Shown piece after piece: positions 1 to 7,620 of a stretch of 32,703 nucleotides of DNA (its first letter is position 1; every line of letters begins with the position of its first letter). The notes beneath the pieces were generated by a model. It was not told the DNA's origin and did not search any database. It worked only from the letters and a program-made list of their open reading frames with translations. The translations under genes were made by a program, and so were the position numbers. Source of the DNA: Acidobacteriota bacterium (GTDB lineage Bacteria; Acidobacteriota; Thermoanaerobaculia; Multivoradales; JAHEKO01); assembly GCA_022561975.1 (NCBI GenBank), contig JADFQD010000025.1:1-32703 (forward strand), in the 5' to 3' direction.

Positions 1-219
1 CTTTGATCAGATCTCCCGCCGTCCCCGGCCGATCCGCTTCCGCCGGCTCCGGAGTGGGACGAGCCGTCGATGCCGAAAGAGTCGGACGATTCGCCGGAGT
101 CCCAGGAGCCGGACAAGCAGTCCGAGCAGCCCTGACGAGAAGACTCGAGAGTCGCGACGGCCCGAGAGAGGTAACTCCGGCCGGCTGCCGGGGCCGCGAC
201 CAGGGGTCCGGAGGCCTAT

Positions 220-1005
220 CTATTTCTCTGTAATGCGCGGCACGACGCCGCCGGGGCGACCGAAGTGCGGAACCGCATCGGTCGCCTCTCGAGGGTCGAC
301 GAAAGCGCGGCGTGAGACGCTGTAGTAGAGGCAACCGGTCTCTTCGGGGGGCCGGGACGCGACGAACGGCTCCACCGAGTCGAGTGCGTCGAGCCACGCG
401 CGCTTCATCACCTGAGGGTCTAGGGGTTGTGCGAGAGCGAGCCGCGCGAGATCTTCGGCGCGAACCCTGCCGCGCCTTCGCAGCAGTTCGAGGAGCGACA
501 GGGGGTTGAAACCGGGGTCCTTGCCGCAGGCCGCCCAGCACAGAGCGCCGAGCCCGAGCAGGCTTCGATGAAAATGCAGGGTGTCCACGACATCGCGCGC
601 CTCGTCGCGGCCGGCAAGGGCGAGTACCTTGTTGACGGCGAGATCGACCGGGTGAAGCGAATAGCCGACGCGGTCGTCGCGAGCCGTCGGCATGAATCGC
701 CAGGAGGAGTCGTGCGCCCACTCGATTTTGGTCGCTTGTTCACCCTTGCGAACGATGGCGCGGATATAACCGGGTTGATTGAGCTCGATGTCGATGGAGT
801 ACCCACCGGCTTCGAGCGAGTTCTGGTCGGCGGCGAACGCCTCCGCGACCCGGATTTCGGAGTCGTGAAAATAGTCGAGGTCGCGGCTGAAGCGTGTCGT
901 GTTGGGCTCGATGAGGATTGCGGCGCCTCCCGCGAGGTACGAATCGAAGGTTCGGTTCTTGGCGAGCAGGCGGGCCAGGGTCGCCTGATAGTCGGTTAGC
1001 GGCAC
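220..1005 (-). CDS. AbiEii/AbiGii-like nucleotidyltransferase, putative toxin
   Basis: Predicted 261-residue protein of the nucleotidyltransferase family that includes AbiEii and MenT toxins. The N-terminal part shows the family signature: GGAAILIE followed by RFSRDLDYF, which supplies the paired acidic residues expected to bind metal and nucleotide. A second signature, LAVNKVLALAGRDEARDVVDTL, matches the K...R..RD..D pattern of the family. The open frame extends upstream to 1119, but that part lies inside the partner gene and lacks family-like sequence. I therefore chose the GTG at 1005, which has GAGGAA just upstream and overlaps the end of the partner by about 10 bases. This coupling suggests co-translation with the 88-residue protein. 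Family recognition is by motif only. The toxin role is inferred from family and pairing; it could instead be a stand-alone nucleotidyltransferase. Confidence 0.75.
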   Translation of the reverse strand: MPLTDYQATLARLLAKNRTFDSYLAGGAAILIEPNTTRFSRDLDYFHDSEIRVAEAFAADQNSLEAGGYSIDIELNQPGYIRAIVRKGEQATKIEWAHDSSWRFMPTARDDRVGYSLHPVDLAVNKVLALAGRDEARDVVDTLHFHRSLLGLGALCWAACGKDPGFNPLSLLELLRRRGRVRAEDLARLALAQPLDPQVMKRAWLDALDSVEPFVASRPPEETGCLYYSVSRRAFVDPREATDAVPHFGRPGGVVPRITEK

Positions 1006-1262
1006 AGCTTCCTCGTTGTTTCCCAGGCCTCTCGACCACCGTGTTTGCGGAGTTGCTCCACCACCCAAGAGACGTCTGATGGCCCGATGAGATAGGCGGG
1101 ATCGAACGACCAGAAGCACTCGGCGTGGAATCGACGGTAGGCCCGGCGCGCCTCGCGTACGCGAACCATCGCCCGTGCGGTTTCCGGGTCCAGAACTCTG
1201 CGGCTCTTGCGGCCGCCTCGTCGCCCGATGTCGGCGAGATAAGACTTTATGTTCTGCTCCAT
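996..1262 (-). CDS. small basic protein, candidate antitoxin partner
   Basis: An 88-residue basic protein that starts MEQNIKSYLADIGRRGGRKSRR and ends with a KHGGREAWETTRKL motif. A middle stretch reads YRRFHAECFWSFDP. I do not recognise a named domain. The arginine/glycine-rich N-terminus followed by a helical segment is compatible with a DNA-binding or toxin-binding antitoxin, and I recall similar small proteins next to nucleotidyltransferase genes. It is the first gene of a two-gene unit whose second gene encodes an AbiEii-like protein, and the two overlap. A possible promoter lies immediately upstream (TTGCGC, 17-base spacer, TACGAT), which would place transcription start very near the ATG. 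The antitoxin role is inferred from gene order and size only. Confidence 0.6.
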   Translation of the reverse strand: MEQNIKSYLADIGRRGGRKSRRVLDPETARAMVRVREARRAYRRFHAECFWSFDPAYLIGPSDVSWVVEQLRKHGGREAWETTRKLCR

Positions 1263-1268
1263 TCCATA

Positions 1269-1297
1269 ATCGTAACCGGCTTATGATAAAAGCGCAA
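1269..1297 (-). promoter_or_regulatory. possible promoter of the toxin-antitoxin-like pair
   Basis: On the minus strand, TTGCGC (1297-1292) and TACGAT (1274-1269) are separated by 17 bases, directly ahead of the ATG at 1262. Start of transcription would fall at or next to the start codon, giving a leaderless or nearly leaderless message. Two TGACAG direct repeats (1323-1328 and 1333-1338, plus strand) lie further upstream and could be an operator. The match to consensus is only moderate. Confidence 0.3.
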
Positions 1298-1341
1298 GAG
1301 TTGGTGCGACGATAGATGACCTTGACAGTTGCTGACAGCAG

Positions 1342-3570
1342 CTAGGAGTTTTGGCGAAGAGCCCAAGCCAGGATCGTTTGCCGTCGTTCTTCTTTTCGGG
1401 TCGAGATGGCGATTCTCAGGGCCCGCATCTGCCCTACCAGCACCACCAGTCTGCGCGCGCGTGTAACCGCGGTGTAGATCAGGTTTCTCTGTAGCATGAC
1501 GAAGTGCTGGGTGTGGACAGGAATGACGACGCAAGGGTATTCCGAGCCCTGCGACTTGTGAATCGTGCAGGCATAGGCGAGCACCAGTTCGTCCAGGGCT
1601 TGCCCTTCATAGTCGATGCGCCTGCCATCGTAGGAAACCGTGATTCGCGAGCCGTTCGTGCCCGAGGCTACGACCGTACCGATGTCGCCGTTGAAGACGT
1701 CGAGGTCGTAGTTATTGCGAATCTGCATGACCCGGTCGGCGGTTCGGAGCCTGAGTCTGGGAGTCCCGGACGGTCCGGCACCCGACTCGGCACCCGGCCC
1801 GGCAGACGCACCAGCAGAGGAACCAAGAACGGGATTGAGCAGAGCCTGTAGCTCCCGGTTGAGGTTCTCGGTTCCGAGCAGACCTCGGCGCATGGGGGTC
1901 AGAACTTGGATCCCCTGCTTGGGGTCGACACCGAACTGCCTCGGAATCCTTTCCGAAACCAGCTTCTTGATCGTGCGCAGCACGTCTTCGGGGTCGTCGC
2001 GTTGAATGAAGAAGAAGTCCGAGTCGGCACCGACCTCTTCTTCCACGGGAGCCAGACCTCGCCGGATCCGATGCGCGTTGACGACGATGCTACTGGCCTC
2101 GGCTTGACGGAAGATCTCGTCCAGCCGAGCCACAGCCAGCTCGCCGCTCGCGATGATGTCCTGGAGGACCTTCCCGGGACCGACCGAGGGCAGCTGATCG
2201 ACATCGCCGACGAGCAGAAGTCGCGCTCGGTCTGGAATCGCCTGCAGCAGTGCGTAGGTGAGCGGCACGTCGAGCATCGATGCCTCGTCCACGACCACCA
2301 AGTCGGCCTCGAGCGGCAGCCGCCGGTCTCGTCGGAATCTCAGCGTATGGGGGTCGAACTCCAGCAGACGGTGGACCGTCTTGACGGTGCTTCCGGTCGT
2401 TTCGCTCAGCCGATTGGCGGCTCTTCCGGTTGGGGCCGCCAAGAGAACTCGCTGCTTCTTGCGCTCGAAAATGTCCAAGATCCCCTTGAGCAGGGTCGTC
2501 TTGCCGGTACCCGGGCCTCCGGTCAGGACCATGACCTTCTCGCTCAAAGCCTGGCGCAGGGCCGCCTCCTGGGCTCCGGCGAGCTCGAGTCCCTGGTGCT
2601 TGCGCCACCATTCGAGCGCGGCTTCGACGTTCGAAACGACCGGCACCGTCGCGGCTCGCTGAATCTGTCGAAGCCTTTGCGCGATCGAGATCTCGGCGCG
2701 TGAGAGGTCGGACAGAGCTACGGTCCGGCGTTCCAGAATGTCCTTTTGAATCACGGCTCGCCGCTCGGTCAGGGACGCGAGGCCCTCCTGTAGCCTTGGC
2801 GCGTCCAATTCGAGCAGGGATGCCGCTCTTTCGAGCAGGTCGTCGCGCTCGAGGTAGGTGTGGCCTTCGTTTGCGGCGCGGCGCAAGGTGAAGAGGAGGC
2901 CGGCAGCCGCTCGCTCGACCGTATCGTGACCCAGTCCCAGTTTTTGGGCCAGGCGATCGGCCAGACCGAAGCCGACGCCCGAGACTTCTTCCGCCAACCG
3001 GTACGGGTTACTTTTTGCAACGCTTACCGAGGCGTCACCGTAGTGACGTACGATCCGAATCGCCAGCGCGGCGGAAACGTCGTGCTGCTGGAGAAAAATC
3101 AGCGCATCTCGCGCCAGCCGCTGCTCCTTCCAGGCCTTGGCGATACGGCCTACCTTGACTCTGCCGATACCGCTGACTTCGACCAGTCGTTCCGGCTCCC
3201 TGTCGAGAACCTCGAGGGTCTTCTCTTTGAACCGTCCGACGATTCTCTTGGCCGTCGCCGGACCCACCCCTGGAAGACAGCCGCTGCCGAGAAAGCGCTC
3301 GAGCCCCTCGAGAGTGGCGGGCTCGAGGTTCGAATAGGAGTCGATTTGAAACTGGCGGCCGTACTTGGGATCGCGCTGCCAGCGGCCCTCGAGCTTCAGG
3401 CTCTCACCGGCTTGCACTCCGGGCAGGCGTCCGACCGCTCCAACCAGGCGCCCGTGCTCGGTTTCGAGCTTGAGAACCGTCCAGCCGCTGTCGGGATTGT
3501 GAAAGACGATTCGCGCTACCACCCCGGTGAGAGTGATTCTTGGCCGTGGTTTCTCGGGAGGGGGAGGCAT
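1342..3570 (-). CDS. recD2: RecD2-type ATP-dependent DNA helicase (SF1B)
   Basis: A 742-residue 5'-to-3' DNA helicase of the RecD2/TraA-like group, which acts in repair and replication-fork maintenance without RecBC. The N-terminal region has an OB-like segment and helix-hairpin-helix signatures (LPGVGPATAKRIV, VSGIGRVKVGRIA). Helicase motifs follow: Walker A GGPGTGKTT near residue 350, Walker B VVVDEASMLD near 425, a QG motif THE-like TIHKSQGSEYP near 670, and motif VI YTAVTRARRLVVLVG near 697. The frame is open upstream to 3780, but the family-like sequence begins at MPPPPEKPRP, so the ATG at 3570 was chosen. This leaves 79 bases to the divergent regulator gene. Length is typical of RecD2. 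No recB or recC is in the window, consistent with RecD2 rather than RecD. Confidence 0.93.
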   Translation of the reverse strand: MPPPPEKPRPRITLTGVVARIVFHNPDSGWTVLKLETEHGRLVGAVGRLPGVQAGESLKLEGRWQRDPKYGRQFQIDSYSNLEPATLEGLERFLGSGCLPGVGPATAKRIVGRFKEKTLEVLDREPERLVEVSGIGRVKVGRIAKAWKEQRLARDALIFLQQHDVSAALAIRIVRHYGDASVSVAKSNPYRLAEEVSGVGFGLADRLAQKLGLGHDTVERAAAGLLFTLRRAANEGHTYLERDDLLERAASLLELDAPRLQEGLASLTERRAVIQKDILERRTVALSDLSRAEISIAQRLRQIQRAATVPVVSNVEAALEWWRKHQGLELAGAQEAALRQALSEKVMVLTGGPGTGKTTLLKGILDIFERKKQRVLLAAPTGRAANRLSETTGSTVKTVHRLLEFDPHTLRFRRDRRLPLEADLVVVDEASMLDVPLTYALLQAIPDRARLLLVGDVDQLPSVGPGKVLQDIIASGELAVARLDEIFRQAEASSIVVNAHRIRRGLAPVEEEVGADSDFFFIQRDDPEDVLRTIKKLVSERIPRQFGVDPKQGIQVLTPMRRGLLGTENLNRELQALLNPVLGSSAGASAGPGAESGAGPSGTPRLRLRTADRVMQIRNNYDLDVFNGDIGTVVASGTNGSRITVSYDGRRIDYEGQALDELVLAYACTIHKSQGSEYPCVVIPVHTQHFVMLQRNLIYTAVTRARRLVVLVGQMRALRIAISTRKEERRQTILAWALRQNS

Positions 3571-3649
3571 GGCGGAGCAGATAAGGAAGTGTACGTGAAT
3601 GTAGGTCGCAGTCGACGGTGTCGAGGCTCTGTGCGACAATCTGGCGCCT

Positions 3650-5038
3650 ATGGCAAAGACTCCCACAGTCGTTGTGATCGACGACGAAACGGGTTCGCGC
3701 GAATCCATGGCGATCGCGCTCGAGAAGGCGGGCTGGACGGTGAGCACGTTCGATGACGCCGCCAAGGCGCTGACCTTCATCGAAGAAACGCCCAGCGTGG
3801 CGCTGGCTATCTGTGACCTGCGTATGCCGGGAATGGACGGTCTCGGGTTTCTCGAGGCGACCTCGGAGCGAAAATTGGATCTGCGAGTGATTCTGGTGAC
3901 CGGCTACGGATCGATCGAGTCGGCTGTGGAAGCGATGCGCGTCGGCGCCGACGACTACCTGACCAAGCCCGTCGATTTGTACGAGCTACGCCACAGGGTC
4001 GGCAATCTGCTCGAGACTCGAGATCTCAAGCAAGAGGTTTCGACCCTGCGCGAACGTCTCGACAAGCGCTTCGGCTTTGAGAGCATTATCGGCAAAGCCG
4101 AGCCGATGGAGCACATGTTCGAGCAGATGCGCTTGGTGGCTCCGACCCGGTCGAGCGTACTGATCATCGGCGAGAGCGGCACCGGCAAGGAGCTTGTCGC
4201 GAACGCTCTGCACCAGGCCAGCCCGCGGCAGGAGGAGCGTTTCCTTGCGATCAACTGTGGCGCCATCCCGCCGGACATTCTCGAGAGTGAGCTGTTCGGT
4301 CACGAGAAGGGTTCCTTCACAGGAGCGGTGGCGCGAAAGATCGGGAAGTTCGAGTTGGCCGACAAGGGGACGCTGTTTCTGGATGAGATCAGCGAGCTGT
4401 ATCCGGCGTTGCAGGTCAAATTGCTGCGCGTACTCGAGGACCGCTCCATCATGAGGGTCGGCGGAGCAGAGGTTCTCCAACTCGACTTCCGACTGATCGC
4501 GGCGACAAATAGAGATCTCGAGCAACTGGTGACCGACGGTAGGTTCAGGGAAGATCTCTACTACCGGCTCAAGGTGGTGACCATCGAGGTGCCACCCTTG
4601 CGCAGACGCATAGGCGATCTGGCGCTCCTTGCGGAGACTTTTCTCGATCGCCTGTGCGTTGAACACGGTCGGTCTCCCAAGCGACTGTCGCAGTCGGCTC
4701 TGGAGACCTTGGCCGGCTACGGTTGGCCTGGAAACGTCCGTGAACTGCGCAATGTCTTGGAGTCGCTGGTAATTTTCCATAAGGGCGAAGAAATAACGAG
4801 CGACGATCTGCCGCTCAACGTTCATAAGCGGCAACGGGATCGCAAATCGAGCGGCTCGATCCAGAATCTGGTCGGCGAGCCGATCCCAATGGCCGAAATC
4901 GAGCGTCGAGCGATTCTAGAAACGCTCGAGCTGACCGGCGGCAAGCGTGCCGAAGCGGCGACGATCCTGGACATCGGGCTCAGAACGCTGCAACGCAAAC
5001 TCAAGGAGTACCGCGAGGCGGGGACTTCGGAGATCTAA
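3650..5038 (+). CDS. sigma-54-dependent response regulator (NtrC family)
   Basis: A 462-residue transcription activator for sigma-54 promoters. The receiver domain covers about residues 1-120, with the acidic pair D11-D12, phospho-acceptor D56 in CDLRMPGMDG, T84 and K106 (LTKP). The AAA+ domain follows: Walker A GESGTGKE (174-181), the sigma-54 contact loop, and Walker B TLFLDE (241-246). The contact loop reads GSFTGA (221-226) instead of the commoner GAFTGA. A Fis-type helix-turn-helix lies at the C-terminus (about 420-455, ending TLQRKLKEY). No histidine kinase lies next to it, so it is an orphan here. The next gene starts three bases after its stop and is probably co-transcribed. The target genes cannot be told from the window. 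Confidence 0.95.
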   Translation: MAKTPTVVVIDDETGSRESMAIALEKAGWTVSTFDDAAKALTFIEETPSVALAICDLRMPGMDGLGFLEATSERKLDLRVILVTGYGSIESAVEAMRVGADDYLTKPVDLYELRHRVGNLLETRDLKQEVSTLRERLDKRFGFESIIGKAEPMEHMFEQMRLVAPTRSSVLIIGESGTGKELVANALHQASPRQEERFLAINCGAIPPDILESELFGHEKGSFTGAVARKIGKFELADKGTLFLDEISELYPALQVKLLRVLEDRSIMRVGGAEVLQLDFRLIAATNRDLEQLVTDGRFREDLYYRLKVVTIEVPPLRRRIGDLALLAETFLDRLCVEHGRSPKRLSQSALETLAGYGWPGNVRELRNVLESLVIFHKGEEITSDDLPLNVHKRQRDRKSSGSIQNLVGEPIPMAEIERRAILETLELTGGKRAEAATILDIGLRTLQRKLKEYREAGTSEI

Positions 5039-5040
5039 TT

Positions 5041-5256
5041 ATGGAATTACCGGTCGCTGTGCTAATTCACAACGAAGTGCTCGGGATCAAAGGCTCCCGC
5101 GGTGATCTGCTCAACATCAGCCCGCTCGGCTACTACGAGGTCAACCTCAAGTTCGGCGAGAAGATCCATCGGGTGTTGCTTCCGATCGCTCTCACCGTGG
5201 TCATCGGGCAGGAGCCCGAGGTGGCGGCGGCGGAGCGAATCGAGATCGAGCGTTAG
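5041..5256 (+). CDS. small conserved-looking protein of unknown function
   Basis: A 71-residue protein that I cannot assign to a named family. It starts MELPVAVLIHNEVLGIKGSRGD and contains LLNISPLGYYEVNLKFG and HRVLLPIALTVVI. The alternating hydrophobic pattern suggests a small beta-rich fold, with no signal peptide and no long membrane segment; the last ten residues are acidic and charged. It begins two bases after the stop of the NtrC-family regulator and is almost certainly co-transcribed and perhaps translationally coupled with it. Its stop codon TAG forms the first bases of a repeated palindromic element. It may modulate the regulator, but nothing in the sequence proves that. Confidence 0.65.
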   Translation: MELPVAVLIHNEVLGIKGSRGDLLNISPLGYYEVNLKFGEKIHRVLLPIALTVVIGQEPEVAAAERIEIER

Positions 5257-5317
5257 CAGCCCGCGATAGAAGTCGAGACGGCCGCGCGACCATCTCGACT
5301 TCTACCGCGGGCTGCTA
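5254..5317. repeat. near-perfect palindrome formed by two inverted REP-like copies
   Basis: Two 27-base arms face each other (5254-5280 and the reverse complement of 5291-5317) and match at 25 of 27 positions, with a 10-base loop. Each arm begins TAGCAGCCCGCG and continues TAGAAGTCGAGA. The TAG of the left arm is the stop codon of the 71-residue protein. The TAG of the right arm, on the other strand, is the stop codon of pdxJ. The structure therefore lies exactly between two convergent genes and could end transcription from both sides, although no T-run follows. A third copy of the arm occurs at 15931-15957. Confidence 0.85.
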
Positions 5318-6031
5318 GCCCATCGCGGTCAGCAATTCTTCGGTCGCCTCCCGCAGCCCGACAAAGACCGCTCGCGAGATCAGGGCGTGGCCGATGTTGA
5401 GCTCCTCGATTTCCGGGATCGCCGCGATGGCGGCGACGTTCTCGCAGTTCAATCCGTGGCCGGCATAGACTGCCAGCCCGGCCTGGGCTCCCAAGCGCGC
5501 ACACTCGGCGATTCGAGCCAGATCCGCCGCCTCGCGGTCGGGGGCGCACCGGCTGTAGCGGTCGGTGTTGATTTCGAAGCCGTCGATCACCTCGAGTAGG
5601 CCGGCCGCCGTGCGCACTTGCTCGAGATCCGGATCCAGAAAGAGGGACACGGAGATCCCCGCATCGGTCAGGATCCGGGCAGTGCGTTCGACCTCGGCGG
5701 CTCGTTGGATCAAATCCAGCCCTCCCTCCGTAGTGACCTCTTCGGGACGCTCGGGAACCAGGGTGACCTGATCGGGCCGAGTCTCGAGGGCGACGCCCAC
5801 CATCTCGGGCTCGACCGACATCTCCAGATTCAGTTTCCCCTTCAAGGAGCCACGAATCGCGGCCACGTCGGAGTCTTGAATGTGTCTGCGGTCTTGGCGC
5901 AGGTGGACAGTGATCCCGCTCGCTCCCGCCGCTTCGACGACAGCTGCCGCCGCGAGCGGGTCTGGGGTGGATGCCCCTCGTGCCTGACGCAAGGTTGCCA
6001 CGTGATCGACGTTTACCGAGAGTCGCGTCAT
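5315..6031 (-). CDS. pdxJ: pyridoxine 5'-phosphate synthase PdxJ
   Basis: A 238-residue TIM-barrel enzyme that condenses 1-deoxy-D-xylulose 5-phosphate with 3-amino-2-oxopropyl phosphate to make pyridoxine 5'-phosphate in the DXP-dependent vitamin B6 pathway. The start MTRLSVNVDHVATLRQAR and the segments GITVHLRQDRRHIQD, NLEMSVEPEM and VTLVPERPEEVTTEGGLD are diagnostic. INTDRY, the AGHGLN loop and the terminal ELNIGHALI are also present. Length is normal. It is the last gene of the cdaA-ybbR-glmM-pdxJ run; its ATG overlaps the glmM stop by four bases (ATGA). Its TAG stop lies within the palindromic repeat at 5254-5317. Confidence 0.96.
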   Translation of the reverse strand: MTRLSVNVDHVATLRQARGASTPDPLAAAAVVEAAGASGITVHLRQDRRHIQDSDVAAIRGSLKGKLNLEMSVEPEMVGVALETRPDQVTLVPERPEEVTTEGGLDLIQRAAEVERTARILTDAGISVSLFLDPDLEQVRTAAGLLEVIDGFEINTDRYSRCAPDREAADLARIAECARLGAQAGLAVYAGHGLNCENVAAIAAIPEIEELNIGHALISRAVFVGLREATEELLTAMG

Positions 6032-7434
6032 GAACCCGTTTCGAGAGGTTGGATCTCGCGCGCGATCGTAGCTGCCAGACCTTCGGCGAGATTTTCGATT
6101 TGCTTCTGATTTGGACCTTCGATCATGACTCTGGCCAGCGGCTCGGTGCCGCTGTAGCGAAGCACTAGCCTTCCCGTGGCGCCCAGCGCCTGCTCGACGC
6201 GCCGCACCTCGGTCATTACCCGCGGCAGCGAACCGAACGCGGGCTTGCGAGGTACCTGGATACTACGAAGGATCTGAGGAAAACGGCGAAAGTCCGCGGT
6301 CAGCTCGGAAAGCGCCTTGCCCGATGAGTTCACGGCTTGGGCAAGCAGGGCTGCCGACAGCAGGCCGTCGCCCGTCGACGACAGCCCCAGATGCACGATG
6401 TGCCCCGCCTGCTCGCCCCCCAGGATGAGGCCTTCGGAGAGCAGCGTTTCGACTACCGCTCGATCCCCGACGTCGCACCGTACCAAGCCGATACCTTGCC
6501 GCTCGAGCGCCGCTTGAAGCCCGAGATTGCTCATGCTGGTCGCTACGAGTCGCGGCGGATCGAGCTTGCCTTCTCGCGCTAGATCAATCGCGAGCGCGTA
6601 GAGCATGGCGTCGCCGTCGTGCAGGCCGCCGACTTCATCGATGGCCAAGACCCGATCTGCGTCGCCGTCGAAGGTGAATCCGAGGTCGGCGCCGTGATCG
6701 AGTGTGCTGGCGATGGCCGACTCGGGATGGGTGGAGCCGCAGGCCAGGTTGATATTGAATCCGTCCGGGCGGTTGCCGAGCGCGACGACCTCGGCTCCCA
6801 GTGCGACGAAGAAGTCAGTGGCCAGACCGCTGGCGGCACCGTGGGCGGTATCGAGAACAACGGACACGCCGGCGAGCACCCGGCGCGGGAACAGCGCGGT
6901 GATTTCCGACAGATATTGTTGTCTCAACTCGCCGAGTGGCTCCAGCTCGATCGCTTCCCGCGTGGTTTCTCTTGCGGCGTCTTCTCGACTCGCTTCGGGT
7001 TCGTTCGCAAACCGTCGCTCGAGCTCGAGTTCGGCTTTGCGCGACCACTTGAAACCCGATCCGTCGAGCAGTTTGACGCCGTTATCCGGAAACGGGTTGT
7101 GGCTGGCGGAAACCGCAATGCCCGCCGTGAAAGCTCCGGTCTTTGCAAGACGGGAAACCGCGGGGGTCGGAAGTACGCCGCCATAGACCGTTTGGCAGCC
7201 GCTCTGCTCCAGGCCCTGCGAAAGCCAGCGGCAGATTTCCGGCGTTGAGCTGCGGGTGTCGCCCGCGAGAAGGACGCTCGGCGGCGACGCCTCCTCGGCG
7301 AGCAGTTTGCCGAGCGCCCGGCCCAACCTGAGAAGCGACGCCCGATCGAGGGGCGCGGTGCCGGCTGGGCCGCGAATTCCGTCGGTGCCGAAGAGTCGAG
7401 CCGGAGGGCTCGACGGGGTTCCCTGCGCTGCCAT
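6028..7434 (-). CDS. glmM: phosphoglucosamine mutase GlmM
   Basis: A 468-residue enzyme that interconverts glucosamine 6-phosphate and glucosamine 1-phosphate on the way to UDP-GlcNAc for peptidoglycan and lipid A. It has the N-terminal FGTDGIRG signature (residues 15-22) and the catalytic phosphoserine loop SASHNP (Ser111). The metal loop DGDADR is at 256-261, the sugar-binding GGEQAGH near 337, and the phosphate-binding RYSGTEPLARVM near the C-terminus. The start ATG lies immediately next to a long inverted-repeat element, so the leader and the weak purine-rich stretch GAGAAGG are supplied by the end of that element. Clustering with cdaA and ybbR is the classic arrangement in which these proteins influence one another. 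Confidence 0.96.
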   Translation of the reverse strand: MAAQGTPSSPPARLFGTDGIRGPAGTAPLDRASLLRLGRALGKLLAEEASPPSVLLAGDTRSSTPEICRWLSQGLEQSGCQTVYGGVLPTPAVSRLAKTGAFTAGIAVSASHNPFPDNGVKLLDGSGFKWSRKAELELERRFANEPEASREDAARETTREAIELEPLGELRQQYLSEITALFPRRVLAGVSVVLDTAHGAASGLATDFFVALGAEVVALGNRPDGFNINLACGSTHPESAIASTLDHGADLGFTFDGDADRVLAIDEVGGLHDGDAMLYALAIDLAREGKLDPPRLVATSMSNLGLQAALERQGIGLVRCDVGDRAVVETLLSEGLILGGEQAGHIVHLGLSSTGDGLLSAALLAQAVNSSGKALSELTADFRRFPQILRSIQVPRKPAFGSLPRVMTEVRRVEQALGATGRLVLRYSGTEPLARVMIEGPNQKQIENLAEGLAATIAREIQPLETGS

Positions 7435-7438
7435 CTAG

Positions 7439-7620
7439 CTAGCCTGACCTTCTCATCAGGTTCGTTTCGAGACGCCGCAAATACCTGAAGATACAAGGCT
7501 TGCGACTGAGGCCAACGCAGGCGTACTCGAAGTACGCCGAGGAGGCCGATAGGAGTGTAACGCAGTAGATTCAGGCATTTGCGGTGTCGCAGTAGAAGCT
7601 TGGTGAGAAGGTCAGGCTAG
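7439..7620. repeat. MITE-like element: long imperfect inverted repeat with 17-bp perfect ends
   Basis: The ends carry a perfect 17-base terminal inverted repeat, CTAGCCTGACCTTCTCA at 7439-7455 and its complement at 7604-7620. Pairing continues inward (CGCAAATACCTGAA against CGCAAATGCCTGAA) to a central perfect palindrome GGCGTACTCGAAGTACGCC at 7520-7538. The whole segment could fold into one long hairpin. CTAG occurs at both borders and could be a target duplication around a 174-bp core (7443-7616). There is no protein-coding content. The right border supplies the TAG stop of ybbR, and the left border ends four bases before the glmM ATG. It looks like a non-autonomous transposon or a structured intergenic RNA element; no transposase is visible. 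Confidence 0.7.

Noticed and set aside
1-219. Plus-strand acidic, proline-rich reading (ending PESQEPDKQSEQP) that stops at 133-135
   Set aside because: A stop at 4-6 in the same frame prevents it being the tail of a gene entering from the left without a frameshift, and only a 21-residue frame from the ATG at 70 remains. No ribosome site or homology is visible; the stretch is left without a gene.
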